Source: Xiphydria camelus (Eukaryota; Arthropoda; Insecta; Hymenoptera; Xiphydriidae). From it: DNA of 64,000 nt. The stretch covers positions 29,730,016 to 29,794,015 of the forward strand of contig OY783193.1 of the NCBI GenBank assembly GCA_963678675.1, read 5' to 3'. The notes under the pieces were generated by a model. The model was not told where the DNA came from, did no database searches, and saw only the letters and a program-made list of their open reading frames with translations. Numbering within the stretch: position 1 is the first letter of the stretch; the number at the start of each line of letters is the position of its first letter. The position numbers and the translations under genes were made by a program. Of the stretch, positions 1 to 11,379 are shown in pieces.

Positions 1-394
1 TTGTAAATCAAGTTACTAAAAAATTCGACTAAAAAATTTATAAAAAAATTTTAATAAAAAAGAACTTGCCGCGTTTTTTCCTTCAAAATAAAAAATTCAG
101 AAAGAGAATTATATTCGATGTTTATGCACTTCTGATTTTAAATAAATTCATACACTTATATGATACCACCAGTATACCGAACGTCGCACGGGAAACCGAT
201 CAGGCGGGGGCCTTCTGGATTTCTCTGAATGTGACTTCGACAGTGCAATTTATGAATCACTCTAGCACTGTCCAAGCACTGCCAATATTCGGTATAGTGG
301 ACAAAATATGAAAACTTAAACGCGGCAAGTTCTTTTTTATTAAAATTTTTTTATAAATTTTTTTAGTCGAATTTTTTAGTAACCTGATTTACAA
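1..394. repeat. Foldback element X, copy 1 (partial)
   Basis: Positions 1-76 reappear as reverse complement at 318-394; the core 77-317 is single-copy within the element. The same arms and core, with the core inverted, recur at 8660-9053. The shared outer flank (395-560 here) continues there on both sides, so the left part of this copy lies outside the window. The 81-aa reading frame across the core has no recognisable domain and I do not call it a gene. Non-autonomous TIR element is the likely nature. Confidence 0.75.
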
Positions 395-977
395 TAATTT
401 TTCTTTCAAATGATGCCTTTTACTTTTTATATATAAATCTTGAACATGGCGATCTTAATTGATTTCAAATCTTTTTTGGAGAGTATTTTACGTATCAATT
501 TTGGTTTGCACTGAATGAACATGCCGCCTTTTTTTTTAAAGAGAATCTGTTTTTGTGGGTTGTAAATTACACAATTATATGCAGCATTTCACTATTTAAA
601 ATATACTGAACTTACTCGAGCGTAGAAATTAAAAAACTATATCTAAGTTAATCAATTCTATTCTAATAATGACAGAATTATTAAAAATGATATATTTCCT
701 CTTTCGTATTATACTACATTATTCAGCACTTATCTGCCTAATCGGTATCAGTGATTCCTCATTGACAGTCGTTACACCGGAGACGAAGAAGAGATGAAAT
801 AGAAGTGAGGTACGTGTACACTTCAGGTTTGACAGGTCGGTGTGTAAATTGGAACTTGTGATAGTACGAAAGAGGAAATATATCGATAGAGAAAAATAGT
901 GATAAAGTAATTACTTGATTATTGTGATCCAATTTCATTGCATCTCCTATTCTGCCACGGCTTGTATTGATGACTGA
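395..977. other. Element X outer arm, then sequence with no gene
   Basis: Positions 395-560 are the outer arm of element X, also found at 8497-8660, 9054-9222 and, as a fragment, 14,030-14,100. From about 561 to 977 I see AT-rich sequence without a convincing reading frame. Part of 840-930 resembles 15,390-15,430 in reverse orientation. Confidence 0.5.
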
Positions 978-1517
978 GAAGAAAAACCTTCGATTTTTCC
1001 CGTGCTCGCATGACCCTGGAAACAAAAAATAGAAGGAACACAAAGATATTTGTCCTTCCATCGAAAGTGAGGTTAAAGCTGTCAGATGGCAATTAAACTT
1101 ATCTAATGGCAATTCTTCTGAGACCGTCTCCTTTACTGCTCTTGATGCACAGGCAACTAGATAAAAATACCACTGCATCCGTTCACTATCTCGATATGAA
1201 AAAAATTCAAACGATTATCAAGCTATCACATTCACCACTATTGAGATTCACTACTCCGATTACACTGAATTTTTACTTCTTATTAACAAGCGCGTCCGAG
1301 GATCGAAATAAACGCGAGGGAAATCGTTTCGCGAATGGAAATATTTTATTGATTAACTTTGAGAACCATGACTAAACATTCAAGGAATATATTCTCTTAC
1401 ACACTCTCACATACATTTGATGGCGTATGCGTGGGGCCGCGTCTGTGTACACATTTCCGATCATGGCCGAATGTCGCCGAAGACAGGCGGAATTTTTGTG
1501 AGATTTTGACATATATA

Positions 1518-2093
1518 CAGGGTGTTTCATAAGTATTGTGACAAACGTAAAGGGGTTGTAGAGGGCATTAAACTAAGCAATCTTGACCAATAAACCTGTG
1601 TCCAGAAATATGCCGTTTGGGCAGGAAGGTGAATGAACGTTTCATTCAGATACTGCCGCGTTTGCAAAGAAAAATGCGCTGGAGCGCCATCATGTGCGAC
1701 AGTCCGCAAGGTCTCCAGACTTAACACCCTTAGATTTCTTTTTCTGGGGCCATGTCAAAACGTTGGTGTACGAAACACCTGTCAACAACGTGGAAGATCT
1801 ATTGGGAAGGGTCATGGCCGCCTCCACAGTTGTGCAGGACATGCCTGGGGTATTCCATAGGGTCCGGACTGCAATGCACAACCGTGCCACATTCTGTATT
1901 GAGCGAAACGGAGGCCATATTGAGTCATTTTTATAAACATTAAAAATAAAATTATTAGTTGCTTTGTGTTTCTCTCATTCACCTTCCTGCCCAAACGGCA
2001 TATTTCTGGACACAGGTTTATTGGTCAAGATTGCTTAGTTTAATGCCCTTTACAACCCCTTTACGTTTGTCACAATACTTATGAAACACCCTG
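1518..2093. mobile_element. Tc1/mariner-type element, internally deleted, long TIRs
   Basis: Starts CAGGGTGTTTCATAAG and ends with its reverse complement, flanked by TA on both sides (1516-1517 and 2094-2095), the target duplication of Tc1/mariner transposons. The inverted repeats are about 118 bp long and appear to differ at one position only. The uninterrupted site is visible in repeat B at 16,740. Only about 340 bp of internal transposase sequence is left, so the element is non-autonomous. Confidence 0.9.
1630..1936 (+). pseudogene. Mariner transposase remnant with an inverted segment
   Basis: The plus-strand frame 1694-1936 encodes the C-terminal transposase block with SPDLTPLDFFFWG, which contains the third catalytic Asp of a DDD triad, and runs to a stop after HIESFL. 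The preceding block (DGAPAHF, second catalytic Asp) lies on the minus strand at about 1640-1715. The two halves of one protein therefore sit back to back. The N-terminal DNA-binding domain and first Asp are missing. It cannot encode an active transposase. Confidence 0.8.
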
Positions 2094-2480
2094 TATATCG
2101 CCCGAGAAATCGGATTCTCGACTTTTAGGCGCGAGGGGCGTGTCTTCGCGTTGCTAAGGAAGAATCTCTGTTAATATGTAACTTATAACATTTATTCTGG
2201 TCCCTATCAATAGAGAATAGTCGATTTATATGGCATAACTAAGCATAGTTTTGGTTATAACCGTATATTTATTGAGAAAATTCGATGTAAAATTTGAGGG
2301 GTGAAGGGGGCAGACATTTTTCCTGTAAAGATACACAGGTGCTCGCTCGCTGCGACAACGCTGTTGGCGTCGTTCTGACGAACTACTTGAATGAACATGC
2401 CGCGAGACACTACCGTGTCTCTTGATATTATACATTTATATATTGTATGGTTTTTTATCTACTTACCTTAGTGGATAGAA

Positions 2481-2670
2481 AACGCGGAAGAAGTGAAACC
2501 TTGATATCAGTTTCTCTGAATTTGATTCCGGTGGTATTAGTTTCAATTGACTCTGTACAAGTCTTTTACAATGCTTCTTCATAGACCCAATTGAAACTAA
2601 TACCACCGGAATCAAATTCAGAGAAACTGCTATCGAAGTTTCACTTCTTCCGCGTGTGGCGGCCACACGT
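2481..2670. repeat. Palindromic MITE P1, copy 1
   Basis: A hairpin whose arms read GCGGAAGAAGTGAAAC and continue through a segment also found at 5311-5511 and 7130-7250. The right arm ends in the palindrome CGTGTGGCGGCCACACG. The left arm lacks that terminal block, so this copy is trimmed on one side. Confidence 0.8.
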
Positions 2671-2681
2671 TTTGTGTTTTT

Positions 2682-3030
2682 GAAGTGAAACTTCTTTGCT
2701 GAGGGTACTAAAAGCGCGCTCTATACAACGAAGAATCCGTAACGAAACCCACACACTCCAACGCTACCGTACGTGCCTCACTCATACACCGATCTCGACC
2801 CTGCCCCATTCCACTTAGGCCCTTCGCACACAATGCTACGCAGGTATCCGATACTCGACGAGTGTACACACACCACGCGACGCGACTTTCGTCGGTGATA
2901 TCAATAATCTCGGTCGAGATTATCGAATTAATAAAACCGTCCGACCGTCCGACCGACCCTCCGACCGAGAGTATCTATACAGGAATTGGAACGCCTTTGC
3001 GTTCAAGTCAATACGAGATTTTGGCATTTC
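2682..3030. repeat. Dispersed repeat C, copy 1
   Basis: Begins near TTTTTGAAGTGAAACTTC and matches 62,221-62,528 almost base for base, including a run of CCGTCCGACCGTCCGACC. A third, shorter and more diverged copy lies at 3771-3990. No open reading frame stands out. Two of the three copies lie beside Helitron-like coding remnants, which may mean it is a Helitron end; that is an inference. Confidence 0.65.
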
Positions 3031-3555
3031 ATACTTTCAATTTTTCATTTATACCGGTAGAGATCGAGTCGGTAGTTAGAGTTGGCTTACAACCCGTAAA
3101 CACTGTGCAGTTTATTCACTGTTTCGATAATTGTAACAAATCGGTGCAAATCGAATGCCATATTTTGAACATAATATCCGGTTTCCACTGATTCGTTAAA
3201 ATTACTGAAACGGTGAATAAACCGCATAGTTTGTTTATTTACGATTTTTATGACTGCTTTCACGAACGAATTGTTCTGGGGAAAATGTAAATATTATCGA
3301 AACATTAATTATAAAATCATTACATGTTGATGATTTTATTTATCATTCATAATTTTTAAATCAGTCATCTAGGCTGAAAACATTTTTACTGATTTTCCGT
3401 TTATCATTGAGTGCGCTCTAGTTGCGAAATTCGATGTTCAATTGTTTTCAAACTGTTAACACGCGATACGTCGGCTGACAACAATGAATGTGTAGTGACG
3501 CGCCACGCCGCTCTTCTCCGCCTTGTCGGAAACTACGCGATAAAGCGAGCAGGGG

Positions 3556-3706
3556 CCCCTTTCTCTAACTCACTCGCAAAGTTGCATATACGCATCTTAG
3601 CCAATAGATCAATCAGAATCAAGTATTCCGTTGTGGAGGGGGTCCTGATTGGTCTACTCGCTAAGAAACGTATACGTTTCTCTTGCGAGTGAGTTAGAGA
3701 AAGGGG
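3556..3706. repeat. Hairpin MITE H, copy 1
   Basis: Arms start CCCCTTTCTCTAACTCACTC and end with the reverse complement. The inner arm contains a palindromic AAACGTATACGTTT. Three further members are at 5760-5921, 9722-9890 and 13,251-13,383. Confidence 0.75.
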
Positions 3707-3760
3707 CGCCAAGGGTCTCCTTACCTGGAAACCCTGCCTACGTCACAACTAAGGGCCTTT

Positions 3761-5123
3761 TTAAACTAGGGGTTTTTGAAGTGAAACTTCTTTGCGGAGG
3801 GTACTGAATGCGCGCCCGAGGAGACGAAAAACCGTAACGAAACCCACACACTCCACCGCTCCCGACCGTGTCTCACTCATACAGCGCTCTCGACCCTGTC
3901 CCAATACACCGCTGTCGACTCTACTCCATTCCACAGCCCGCGATCCTGCCCCGTTCCACCGCTCCCGACCGTGCGTACGTTAAAGCCATGTGTTGACTTT
4001 GCGAGGCTGGCTCGCGAAACCGCCGCGCGAAGCGTGCCACGTATTGGATCGCCTTGCCTAGCTAAGCTGCCGCCGTTCGTTTGTCTACATATTCCGAGGC
4101 AAAAATGTCTTAAGGCTGCCTTGCGGGGCGGCCTCGCGAGCCAGCCTCGCAAAATGTGTTCCGTCGCAAAGGGGACTTCTACGTCATTTTCTATCGCTCA
4201 CTATTATCGCGACCTAAGTAAAACGCACTAATCTAGATCTAATCTGTACATCGGTCGCAACAGCGAGGCGGGCGGTATGATTTGGTGAATGAGGGTTGCG
4301 AATGCGTTCGCAGTTCCACACATTTCCCTCAAAACAACATCGCAGTGTATCTAATTGTAAACCACGGCTACATTACGGAATTACTGTATCCCTTTGAATC
4401 CAATATAATCGCCAGTAATATTGTGAGTGCAGTGTTAAATCATTTCAACTAACCGATACGGTTTAAATCCACCACACCACATTTTCGGTCACTAGTCGTG
4501 TCACGCAGTAGTGCCTTCGGGATTTACGACCTCGAGGAGATCTACTCTTGATCACACATGTTACAGTTATTAATTTGAAACTGAAGAATAAATTAAGCAA
4601 AAATTAATCGCTGTTTAAACTGTGCAGAGGGGGTCTGGTTTGTGTTGCTCGAGAGGGTTTCTTCGAGCAATGGAAGCTATTGTTCATATTACGAGGCGAC
4701 ACAGTGTCGCACCTGCACTAAGAGGACTGTTTAGGCTCACCATAAATCTAGCGTTTAGGATCTTTTTTCGGCGTATCCTTGGGAGAAGCCAGACTAGAGG
4801 GCGCAGAGTTACTTGTGAGTTGTTTGTATTTCGTTTGTCGCATTTTTAGTTTTCCGGATTTTACCGCGTCGAGTGGCCGGCCATACGGAGCTCGTATAGT
4901 CTGCGATCGGAGTCGCGACTTTTCTTGAGTAACCACCGTACATGTACATTCTTTCGCGCGCACGCGTGTGTGTGTGTATTAATTTATAATTATTATTGCA
5001 AAAAAGGCCACAGAACGGTCGAAATAGTACAGTGACAGGCAAGGTGTTAAATAAACTTTCCATTTCGTAAACGTCAATGAACACTGAACATTCTTTCGCG
5101 TGTGTGTTATATTAAAATTATTA
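3761..5123. other. Centre of the foldback element, no intact gene
   Basis: Positions 3771-3990 are a diverged repeat C copy. The rest (3990-5100) is moderately GC-rich with short unrelated frames. A GT-rich stretch near 4960-4980 is a short microsatellite. I recognise no protein here. Confidence 0.5.
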
Positions 5124-5287
5124 TGACAAAAACAGAAAAACAACGGGCAAAAGAGTTTCGTGAGAGGCAATGTGTAAAGAAAGCGATGACGAAGGTACTA
5201 CCTAAAACTAGTACAGAACGAAATCAAGGATGGAGAGAAAGTATTACATTCACACAATCAAACATTGATGGATCTGAGCACAGTTGA
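5124..5287 (+). pseudogene. Possible Helitron replicase N-terminal fragment
   Basis: A 54-residue frame begins MTKTEKQRAKEFRERQ and continues with a TERNQGWRES block before a stop at 5287. Short basic, Arg/Gln-rich openings of this kind are common at the N terminus of insect Helitron proteins, and the Helitron relic at 61,484 opens similarly (ERVRAFLERQ). Nothing of the Rep or helicase domains follows, so at best it is a first-exon remnant. Confidence is low because the segment is short and compositionally biased. Confidence 0.3.
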
Positions 5288-5310
5288 GGGTGAAACAAAA
5301 ACAACAAAAC

Positions 5311-5511
5311 GTGTGGCCGCCACACGCGGAAGAAGTGAAACTTCGATACCAGTTTCTCTGAATTTGATTCCGGTGGTATTAGTTTCAATTGGCTCTACGA
5401 AGAAGCATAGTAAAAGACTTGCATAGAGTCAATTGAAACTAATACCACCGGAATCAAATTCAGAGAAACTGGTGTTGAAGTTTCACTTCTTCCGCGTGTG
5501 GCGGCCACACG
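5311..5511. repeat. Palindromic MITE P1, full-length copy
   Basis: Both ends carry the palindrome GTGTGGCCGCCACACG, followed inwards by GGAAGAAGTGAAACTTCG. The arms are about 90 bp with a short loop. This is the most complete of the three P1 copies. Confidence 0.85.
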
Positions 5512-5520
5512 CTTTTTAAG

Positions 5521-5697
5521 TTTTTTAAACTAGCTGACGACGCACGTTTTTGATGAGCGCGTTTGCTGCGCGTCATCAGCGCGTGTTAGCAGGTTGTATT
5601 AGCAAGGATCGTGTGTAAAAGTCACAACTTGCCGACTGCCTTGCGTTTGCTGAGCGTCCTAATCGCGTATAACGCGCGTCGTCAGCTAGTTAAAAAA
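5521..5697. repeat. 177-bp MITE with AACTAGCTGACGACGC ends
   Basis: The left end TTTTTTAAACTAGCTGACGA is repeated in reverse complement at the right end near 5675-5697. The interior is GC-rich and imperfectly palindromic. Confidence 0.65.
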
Positions 5698-5759
5698 CGT
5701 CGTGTGCAAAGGCCCTTAGTTTTGACGTAGGCAGGGTTTCCAGGTAAAAAGACCCCTGG

Positions 5760-5921
5760 GACCCCTTTCTCTAACTAACTCGCAAGAGAAACGTATACGT
5801 TTCTTAGCGAGTAGACCAATCAGGACCCCCACCACAACGGAATACTTGATCCTGATTGGTCTATTGGCTAAGATACGTATACGGAACTTTGCGAGTGAGT
5901 TAGAGAAAGGGGCCTCGGGTC
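5760..5921. repeat. Hairpin MITE H, copy 2
   Basis: Same terminal and inner sequences as 3556-3706, in the opposite orientation because it lies in the other arm of the foldback element. Confidence 0.75.
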
Positions 5922-6434
5922 GCTTTATCGCGTAGTTTCCGATAAGGCGGAGAAAAGAGCCGTGTGGCGCATCACTACACATTCATTGTTGTCAGCCGAC
6001 GTATCGCGTGTTAACAGTTTGAAAACAATTGAACATCGAATTTCGCAATTAGAGCGCACTCAATGATAAACGGAAAATCGGTAAAAATGTTTTCAGCCTA
6101 GATGACTGATTTAAAAATTATGAATGATAAATAAAATCAGCAACATGTAATGATTTTATAATTAATGTTTCGATAATATTTACATTTTCCCCAGAACAAT
6201 TCGTTCGTGAAAGAAGTCATAAAAATCGTAAATAAACTAACTATGCGGTTCATTCACCGTTTCAGTAATTTTAACGAATCGTTGCAAACCGGATATTATG
6301 TTCATAACATAGCATTCGATTTGCACCGATTTGTTACAATTATCGAAACAGTGAATAAACTGCACAGTGTTTACGGGCTGTAAGCCAACTCTAACTACCG
6401 ACTCGATCTCTACCGGTATAAATGAAAAATGTAT

Positions 6435-7120
6435 TCTCTGGTGGTTATCAATCTATCATTAGAGAATAATCAATTTATATGGTGTAACTAAGCATAATTT
6501 TGGTTATAGCCATACATATATTTATTGAGAAAATTCGATGTAAAAATTGAGGGGCGGAGGAGGCAGACATGAAGAGACACGGTAGTGTCTCGCGGCATGT
6601 TCATTCAAGTCGTCAGAACGACGCCGCCAGCGCTGTCGCCGCGAGCACCCGCGTATCTTTACAGGAAAATGTCTGCCCCCTTCACCCCTCAATTTTAACA
6701 TCGAATTTTCTCAATAAATACACGGTTATAACCAAAACTATGCTTAGTTACGCCATATAAATCGACTATTCTCTATCGATACAGGCCAGAGTAAATGTTG
6801 TAAATTACATATTAACAGAGATTTTTCCTTAGCAACGCGAAGTCACGCCCCTCGCGCCTTAAAAGTCGAGAATCCGATTTCTCGGGCGATATATATATGT
6901 CAAAATCTCACAAAAATTCCACCTGTCTTCGGCGATATTCGGCCATGGTCAGAAATGTGTACACAGATGTGGCCACACGCATACGCCATCAAATGTATGT
7001 TAGTGTGTGAGAGAATATATTCCTTGAATGTTTACTTGTTTTTCAAAATTAATAAAATATTTCCATTCGCGAAACAATTTCCCTCGCATTTTTTCGATCC
7101 TCGGACGCGCTTGTTAATAA
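6435..7120. repeat. Dispersed repeat B, inverted copy with a palindromic end
   Basis: Positions 6790-7120 are the reverse complement of the 1000-1500 and 16,500-16,750 segments. Positions 6435-6560 and 6668-6790 are reverse complements of each other, so this copy ends in a 125-bp hairpin centred on the chromosome-unique block near 6600. Confidence 0.65.
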
Positions 7121-7129
7121 AAACAAAAC

Positions 7130-7250
7130 GTGTGGCCGCCACACGCGGAAGAAGTGAAACTTCGATACCAGTTTCTCTGAATTTGATTCCGATGGTATTA
7201 ATTTCAATTGGCTCACTTTTTCACTTCTTCCGCGTGTGGCGGCCACACGT
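7130..7250. repeat. Palindromic MITE P1, internally deleted copy
   Basis: Has both terminal palindromes GTGTGGCCGCCACACG but only about 120 bp in total. One arm is shortened. Confidence 0.75.
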
Positions 7251-7945
7251 TTTGTTTGTTTTTTTTTTCTTATTTTCATCTAAGGAACACATCCTTGAAG
7301 TTTGTCGTAATATTAAAGAATCACCCAGTATATTTACTTACTTGGTCTAACAAAATATTTTTTTGGCCATAATCAAGTATACACTTATTAATCGGAAATA
7401 AACTCTTTCTCAGTATACGAAGTAACTTTGAACGAACGAACGAAGTATTCACTAAACTGACAAATTTCTAGAAAATCATAAACGGAATCAAGGAATTTTA
7501 CTTCCAAATTTGACAGTGATAAAACATTAATCGCTGTTTCTCAGAATTTCACATACATTACAAATTCTACTATAGTGCACATTATAGTGCACGCAGTTCG
7601 GGTGGTACGTTTCGGCAAACGAGGACTGCTTATATGTATTCGCAGTCCTGCACCTCTCCCGGAAGGTTAATAATCGAACGAATTGTAATGAACCACTTCT
7701 CGCAGATACCGCTATATTTCGAATGCATTCGAAATGCATTCAGCTTTCTAAAGGAGAGAAATGACGATTTCAATAGATAACCGAATATTTCGGCAAAGGT
7801 TCATTCCGATTCGTCCAGTAATTAACCCTTTCAGGAAAGGTGCGGGACTGCGAACTCATTAGCAGCCTGGATTCGCCGAAATGTACTGCTTCGCTGATGG
7901 CGAGATGAACCCTAGTTTGACGAAGTATTTATGATCGCGATACTA
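7251..7945. other. No feature recognised
   Basis: About 700 bp of AT-rich sequence with a TATTCG/GCATTCGAAATGCATTC palindromic patch near 7715-7740. No supported reading frame, repeat partner or RNA gene was seen. Confidence 0.4.
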
Positions 7946-8425
7946 TTGGGTTGGAAAATAAGTTCGTAGCGTTTTCTTTTATTTTCTTTCATTTTACAAC
8001 GATTTGTTTGCTGTCCAGCAAAGTGTTTATATTCATTCGAAAGAGCTCTTTCTGCTCTACAACACTGTTATAATTGTTTATTCGAATAACAATTTTTTAT
8101 TATTTTTCAGGCTTAGAAATGGAATATCCAGGAGGAAAAAATCTGAATTTTCGACATCATTTTTATCAAAGACTCGCCTATAACACCTTCTCCGTATACG
8201 GTAGTTTTTTGACCTCGATGAAAAGCAAAGAAATGCAGATGTCGAAACTGCTGATTTTTGCCCCCTGGATATTCCATTTCTAAGCCAGAAAAATAATTAA
8301 AATTTTAATTATTCGAAATAACAATTATAACAGTTTTGTAGAGCAGAAAAAGCTCTTTCGAGTACATATAAACATATTGCCAAACAACAAAATAGATCGT
8401 TGTAAAATAAAAGAAAACATAATTG
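7946..8425. mobile_element. Mariner-like palindromic MITE with a nested hairpin
   Basis: Starts TTGGGTTGGAAAATAAGTTC, a terminus typical of insect mariner derivatives. The arms 7970-8109 and 8290-8425 are reverse complements. The mirror end of the terminus has been lost on the right. The middle, 8110-8286, is itself a hairpin with GGCTTAGAAATGGAATATCC at both ends, probably a second MITE inserted at the centre. The frame at 8074-8283 is a by-product. Confidence 0.6.
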
Positions 8426-8496
8426 TGCGACGGAACAGTCTCGGCGACACGAGTATCGGCCACTTGGGCATGCCGGTCGCGGGAGTATAATATACT

Positions 8497-9222
8497 CCCA
8501 CAAAAACAGATTCTCTGTAAAAAAGGCGGCATGTTCATTCAGTGCCAACAAAAATTGATACGTAAAATACTCTCCAAAAAAGATTTGAAATCAATTAAGA
8601 TCGCCATGTTCAAGATTTATATATAAAAAGTAAAAGGCATAATTTGAAAGGAAAATTATTGTAACTCGTTACTAAAAAATTCGACTAAACAAATTTAGGT
8701 ATAAACAAATTTTCATAAAAAAGAACTTGCCGCGTTTAAGTTTTCATATTTTGTCCACTATACCGAATAATTTGCAGTGCTTGGACGGTGCTAGAGTGAT
8801 TCATAAATTGCACTACCGAAGTCAAATTCAGAGAAATTCAGAAGGCCCCCGCCTGATCGGTTTCTCGTGCGACGTTCGGTATACTGGTGGTATCATATAA
8901 GTGTATGAATATATTTAAAATCATAAGTGCATAAACATCGAATGTAATTCTCTGTAAATTTTTTATTTTGAAGGAAAAAACGCGGCAAGTTCTTTTTTAT
9001 AAACATTTGTTTATACCTAAATTTTTTTAGTCGAATTTTTTAGTAACGAGTTACAGTAATTTTCCTTTCAAATGATGCCTTTTACTTTTTATATATAAAT
9101 CTTGAACATGGCGATCTTAATTGATTTCAAATCTTTTTTGGAGAGTATTTTACGTATCAATTTTTGTTGACACTGAATGAACATGCCGCCTTTTTTTTTA
9201 CAGAGAATCTGTTTTTTGTGGG
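8497..9222. mobile_element. Foldback element X, complete copy
   Basis: Outer arms start CCCACAAAAACAGATTCTC and run about 160 bp. Inner arms (8660-8745 and 8990-9053) match positions 1-76 and 318-394. The 240-bp core is the same sequence as in copy 1 but inverted relative to the flanks. No coding region. Confidence 0.75.
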
Positions 9223-9720
9223 GGGATTTCATTACTTTTTGGAATTTATTCATGAGAAGAAAACGTACCTACATGTAGGAGAATAGCTTTTTATTACCAC
9301 CAAATTAGAATCTCACATTTTATACCGAAACGAGCTAATTAATTATAACCACGTTACTTTTGATTTATTCTCGTGATATTTTGAAAGGGATTTATAAACT
9401 AGAGTGCCCTTATATTTTTCACTTTGCTTTAGTATTTTGGAGAAATAAAACATACCGCTTTCGAATTTACAGGCCATCGAATTTTTCTTATATCTTGGTC
9501 GTCTTCAGAAATCCATGTAGACATTTTACCTTTAACTCTAACAATAAGTATACTCTTCCAATAACCGTGACGAATTGTTTCATCACATGTAAAGATACTA
9601 CTTATGACAGTATATACATATGTTGTTACATATTAACTCGAGACGTTGGAATAGTTTTAAGAAATCCTTTTGCATGCACCGCTGAGATTTTGCCCCCTTA
9701 CTCGTAAATAATTTTTTCAA
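9223..9720. repeat. Dispersed repeat E, copy 1
   Basis: Positions 9370-9705 match 12,900-13,240, and 9223-9300 match 14,095-14,165. The sequence is AT-rich and non-coding. The 115-aa frame at 9360-9707 is disrupted in the other copies and has no recognisable domain. Confidence 0.6.
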
Positions 9721-9721
9721 G

Positions 9722-9890
9722 TCACTCGCAAAGTTACGTATACGCATCTAAGCGAATAGACCAATCAGGATCAAGTATTCCGTTGTGGTGGGGGTCCTGA
9801 TTGATCTACTCGCTAAGATGCGTACCTATACGTTTCCTGATACGGAATACTTGATCCTGATTGGTCTATAGGGCGATTGGGTAACTGCAC
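9722..9890. repeat. Hairpin MITE H, degenerate copy 3
   Basis: Contains ACTCGCAAAGTTACGTATAC and the matching inner arm around 9790-9840. The right arm is disrupted. Confidence 0.5.
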
Positions 9891-10154
9891 AAAACAGGTA
9901 GGGTGCCATCTGTGGCTCGCACCAAGCATTAAGCAGATGCCCGTGGTATAAGCGCTGTTTACACGTTATTTTGGATAATAATTGAAGTGTTTTACCTATG
10001 AGATTTAATCAACATGGCCTCAATTATAATAGAATGTGGATTTCAAAAAGCATTCAAATAAATTCTTTCCGTGGAAAATCGTTATCAAAAGGTAAATACA
10101 AGCAGCGCCACCAAGCTGGGTTTCTTGGCGAAACTTGGATGTACATTCTCTATA

Positions 10155-10375
10155 TGTACACCCGTGCTCACGGAATCTGTCGCTGGTGACTTTTTTTAAA
10201 TGTTATTTTTAAACGTACTAACCAATGATTAATCAATCCTCGTGCTTTCATTAACGAGAGTAGACGTCACCGTAGCTAATGAGGGCATGAGAATTAATTG
10301 TTCACTGGTTAGTACGTTTAAAAATAAGGTTTAAAAAAAGTCACCAGCGACAGATTCCGTGAGCACGGGTGTACA
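10155..10375. repeat. MITE Q, copy 1 (221 bp)
   Basis: Ends TGTACACCCGTGCTCACGG and its reverse complement. Next inwards comes the signature TGTCGCTGGTGACTTTTTT and GTACTAACCAATGA. Six members are in the window: 10,155, 27,611, 32,243, 36,250, 36,509 and 48,551. Confidence 0.85.
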
Positions 10376-10642
10376 CGTGTAACACAAACAAAAGCTACGT
10401 TTGAGGAAGTACGCTAGAGCCCTATTCGCTAAGATGCGTGCACGCAAAGATATGAGCGAGTTCGAGAAAGGGGCCTCTGATCTGCCGGTAGCTGCCAATT
10501 CGGGAGATCGAAGTATCTAACCTCGAAATTGTTAATTTGTAAATAATAATGAATAATGTGTAGAAGTGATAAATAATTATTCGGGTTTCTTCGATGAGTT
10601 TCCCCAAGTGTTTAGAAATCGGTGTCCATAACTGTGGCTTCA

Positions 10643-11358
10643 GGTAGTAGTCTGGTAACTTATGCCTATTTTCATGACTTCTTTGGAGGGTGGTTTTTTA
10701 TAGGAAAATAAAAATGAATTATCTTGAATATTTAGAGTGTTTTTATTTACATATTGAAAATATAAAAAAAAATTTATTTGAAAAAATTTAATAGTTTATT
10801 ACTATTATTATTGTCACTCGAAGTTGGAATCTCAAAAAAAATGCACGTGGGTGGCCCGGCTCCTAACTTTTTTTCTACTGAACCGATTGCTTTCAAATTT
10901 TAACAGGCTGTTCTACACACTTATAGTTCTCGTCGGTACTAACGAGAATTTTTTTCACCCCTAACTTTTTATTTTACAACCCTTTCTTTGCTAAAATAAA
11001 AGGACTTTTTTTTCAAAGTCCGCCATTTTGTTATTTACCCTTGAAATTTAACTTCAGTAGTTCCGACCAGAATGACATGTCTATAGATTAAGAATAATCA
11101 AGAATATTTGATTTCAGATAACATCATGAGCCAAAATCACCCGGGCCACCCACGTGCATTTTTTTTGAGATTCCAACTTCGAGTGACAATAATAATAGTA
11201 ATAAACTATTAAATTTTTTCAAATAAATTTTTTTTTATATTTTCAATATGTAAATAAAAACACTCTAAATATTCAAGATAATCCATTTTTATTTTCCTAT
11301 AAAAAACCACCCTCCAAAGAAGTCATGAAAATAGGCATAAGTTACCAGACTACTACCT
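10643..11358. mobile_element. 716-bp foldback element with about 220-bp arms
   Basis: Starts GGTAGTAGTCTGGTAAC and ends with the reverse complement. The arms are nearly identical for about 220 bp and include TGCACGTGGGTGGCCCGG. The loop at about 10,870-11,130 is unique. No transposase was found. Confidence 0.8.
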
Positions 11359-11379
11359 TAAACTTCCAGTGATTAAGTG

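Larger units (their letters stand above)
978..2443. repeat. Dispersed repeat B, copy 1, split by a mariner
   Basis: The sequence 978-1517 plus 2094-2443 is collinear with 16,170-17,080. It is also related in inverted orientation to 6435-7120. It includes a palindromic motif around the GAGACACTACCGTGTCTC block near 2405. No coding capacity was recognised. The mariner at 1518-2093 interrupts this copy but not the other two, so the repeat is older than that insertion. Confidence 0.7.
3041..6430. mobile_element. Foldback element with about 720-bp terminal inverted repeats
   Basis: Arm 3041-3760 is the reverse complement of 5708-6430 with scattered differences. The arms contain the hairpins listed separately. 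The 1.95-kb centre (3761-5707) holds a partial repeat C, two further MITEs and a short Helitron-like reading frame. No transposase was recognised. It could be one large non-autonomous TIR element or an inverted duplication created by rearrangement. No clean target duplication was found. Confidence 0.65.

Noticed and set aside
759..1178. 139-aa minus-strand frame
   Set aside because: Falls in repeat B and flanking sequence. The corresponding region of the other repeat B copy is not open, and no domain is recognisable.
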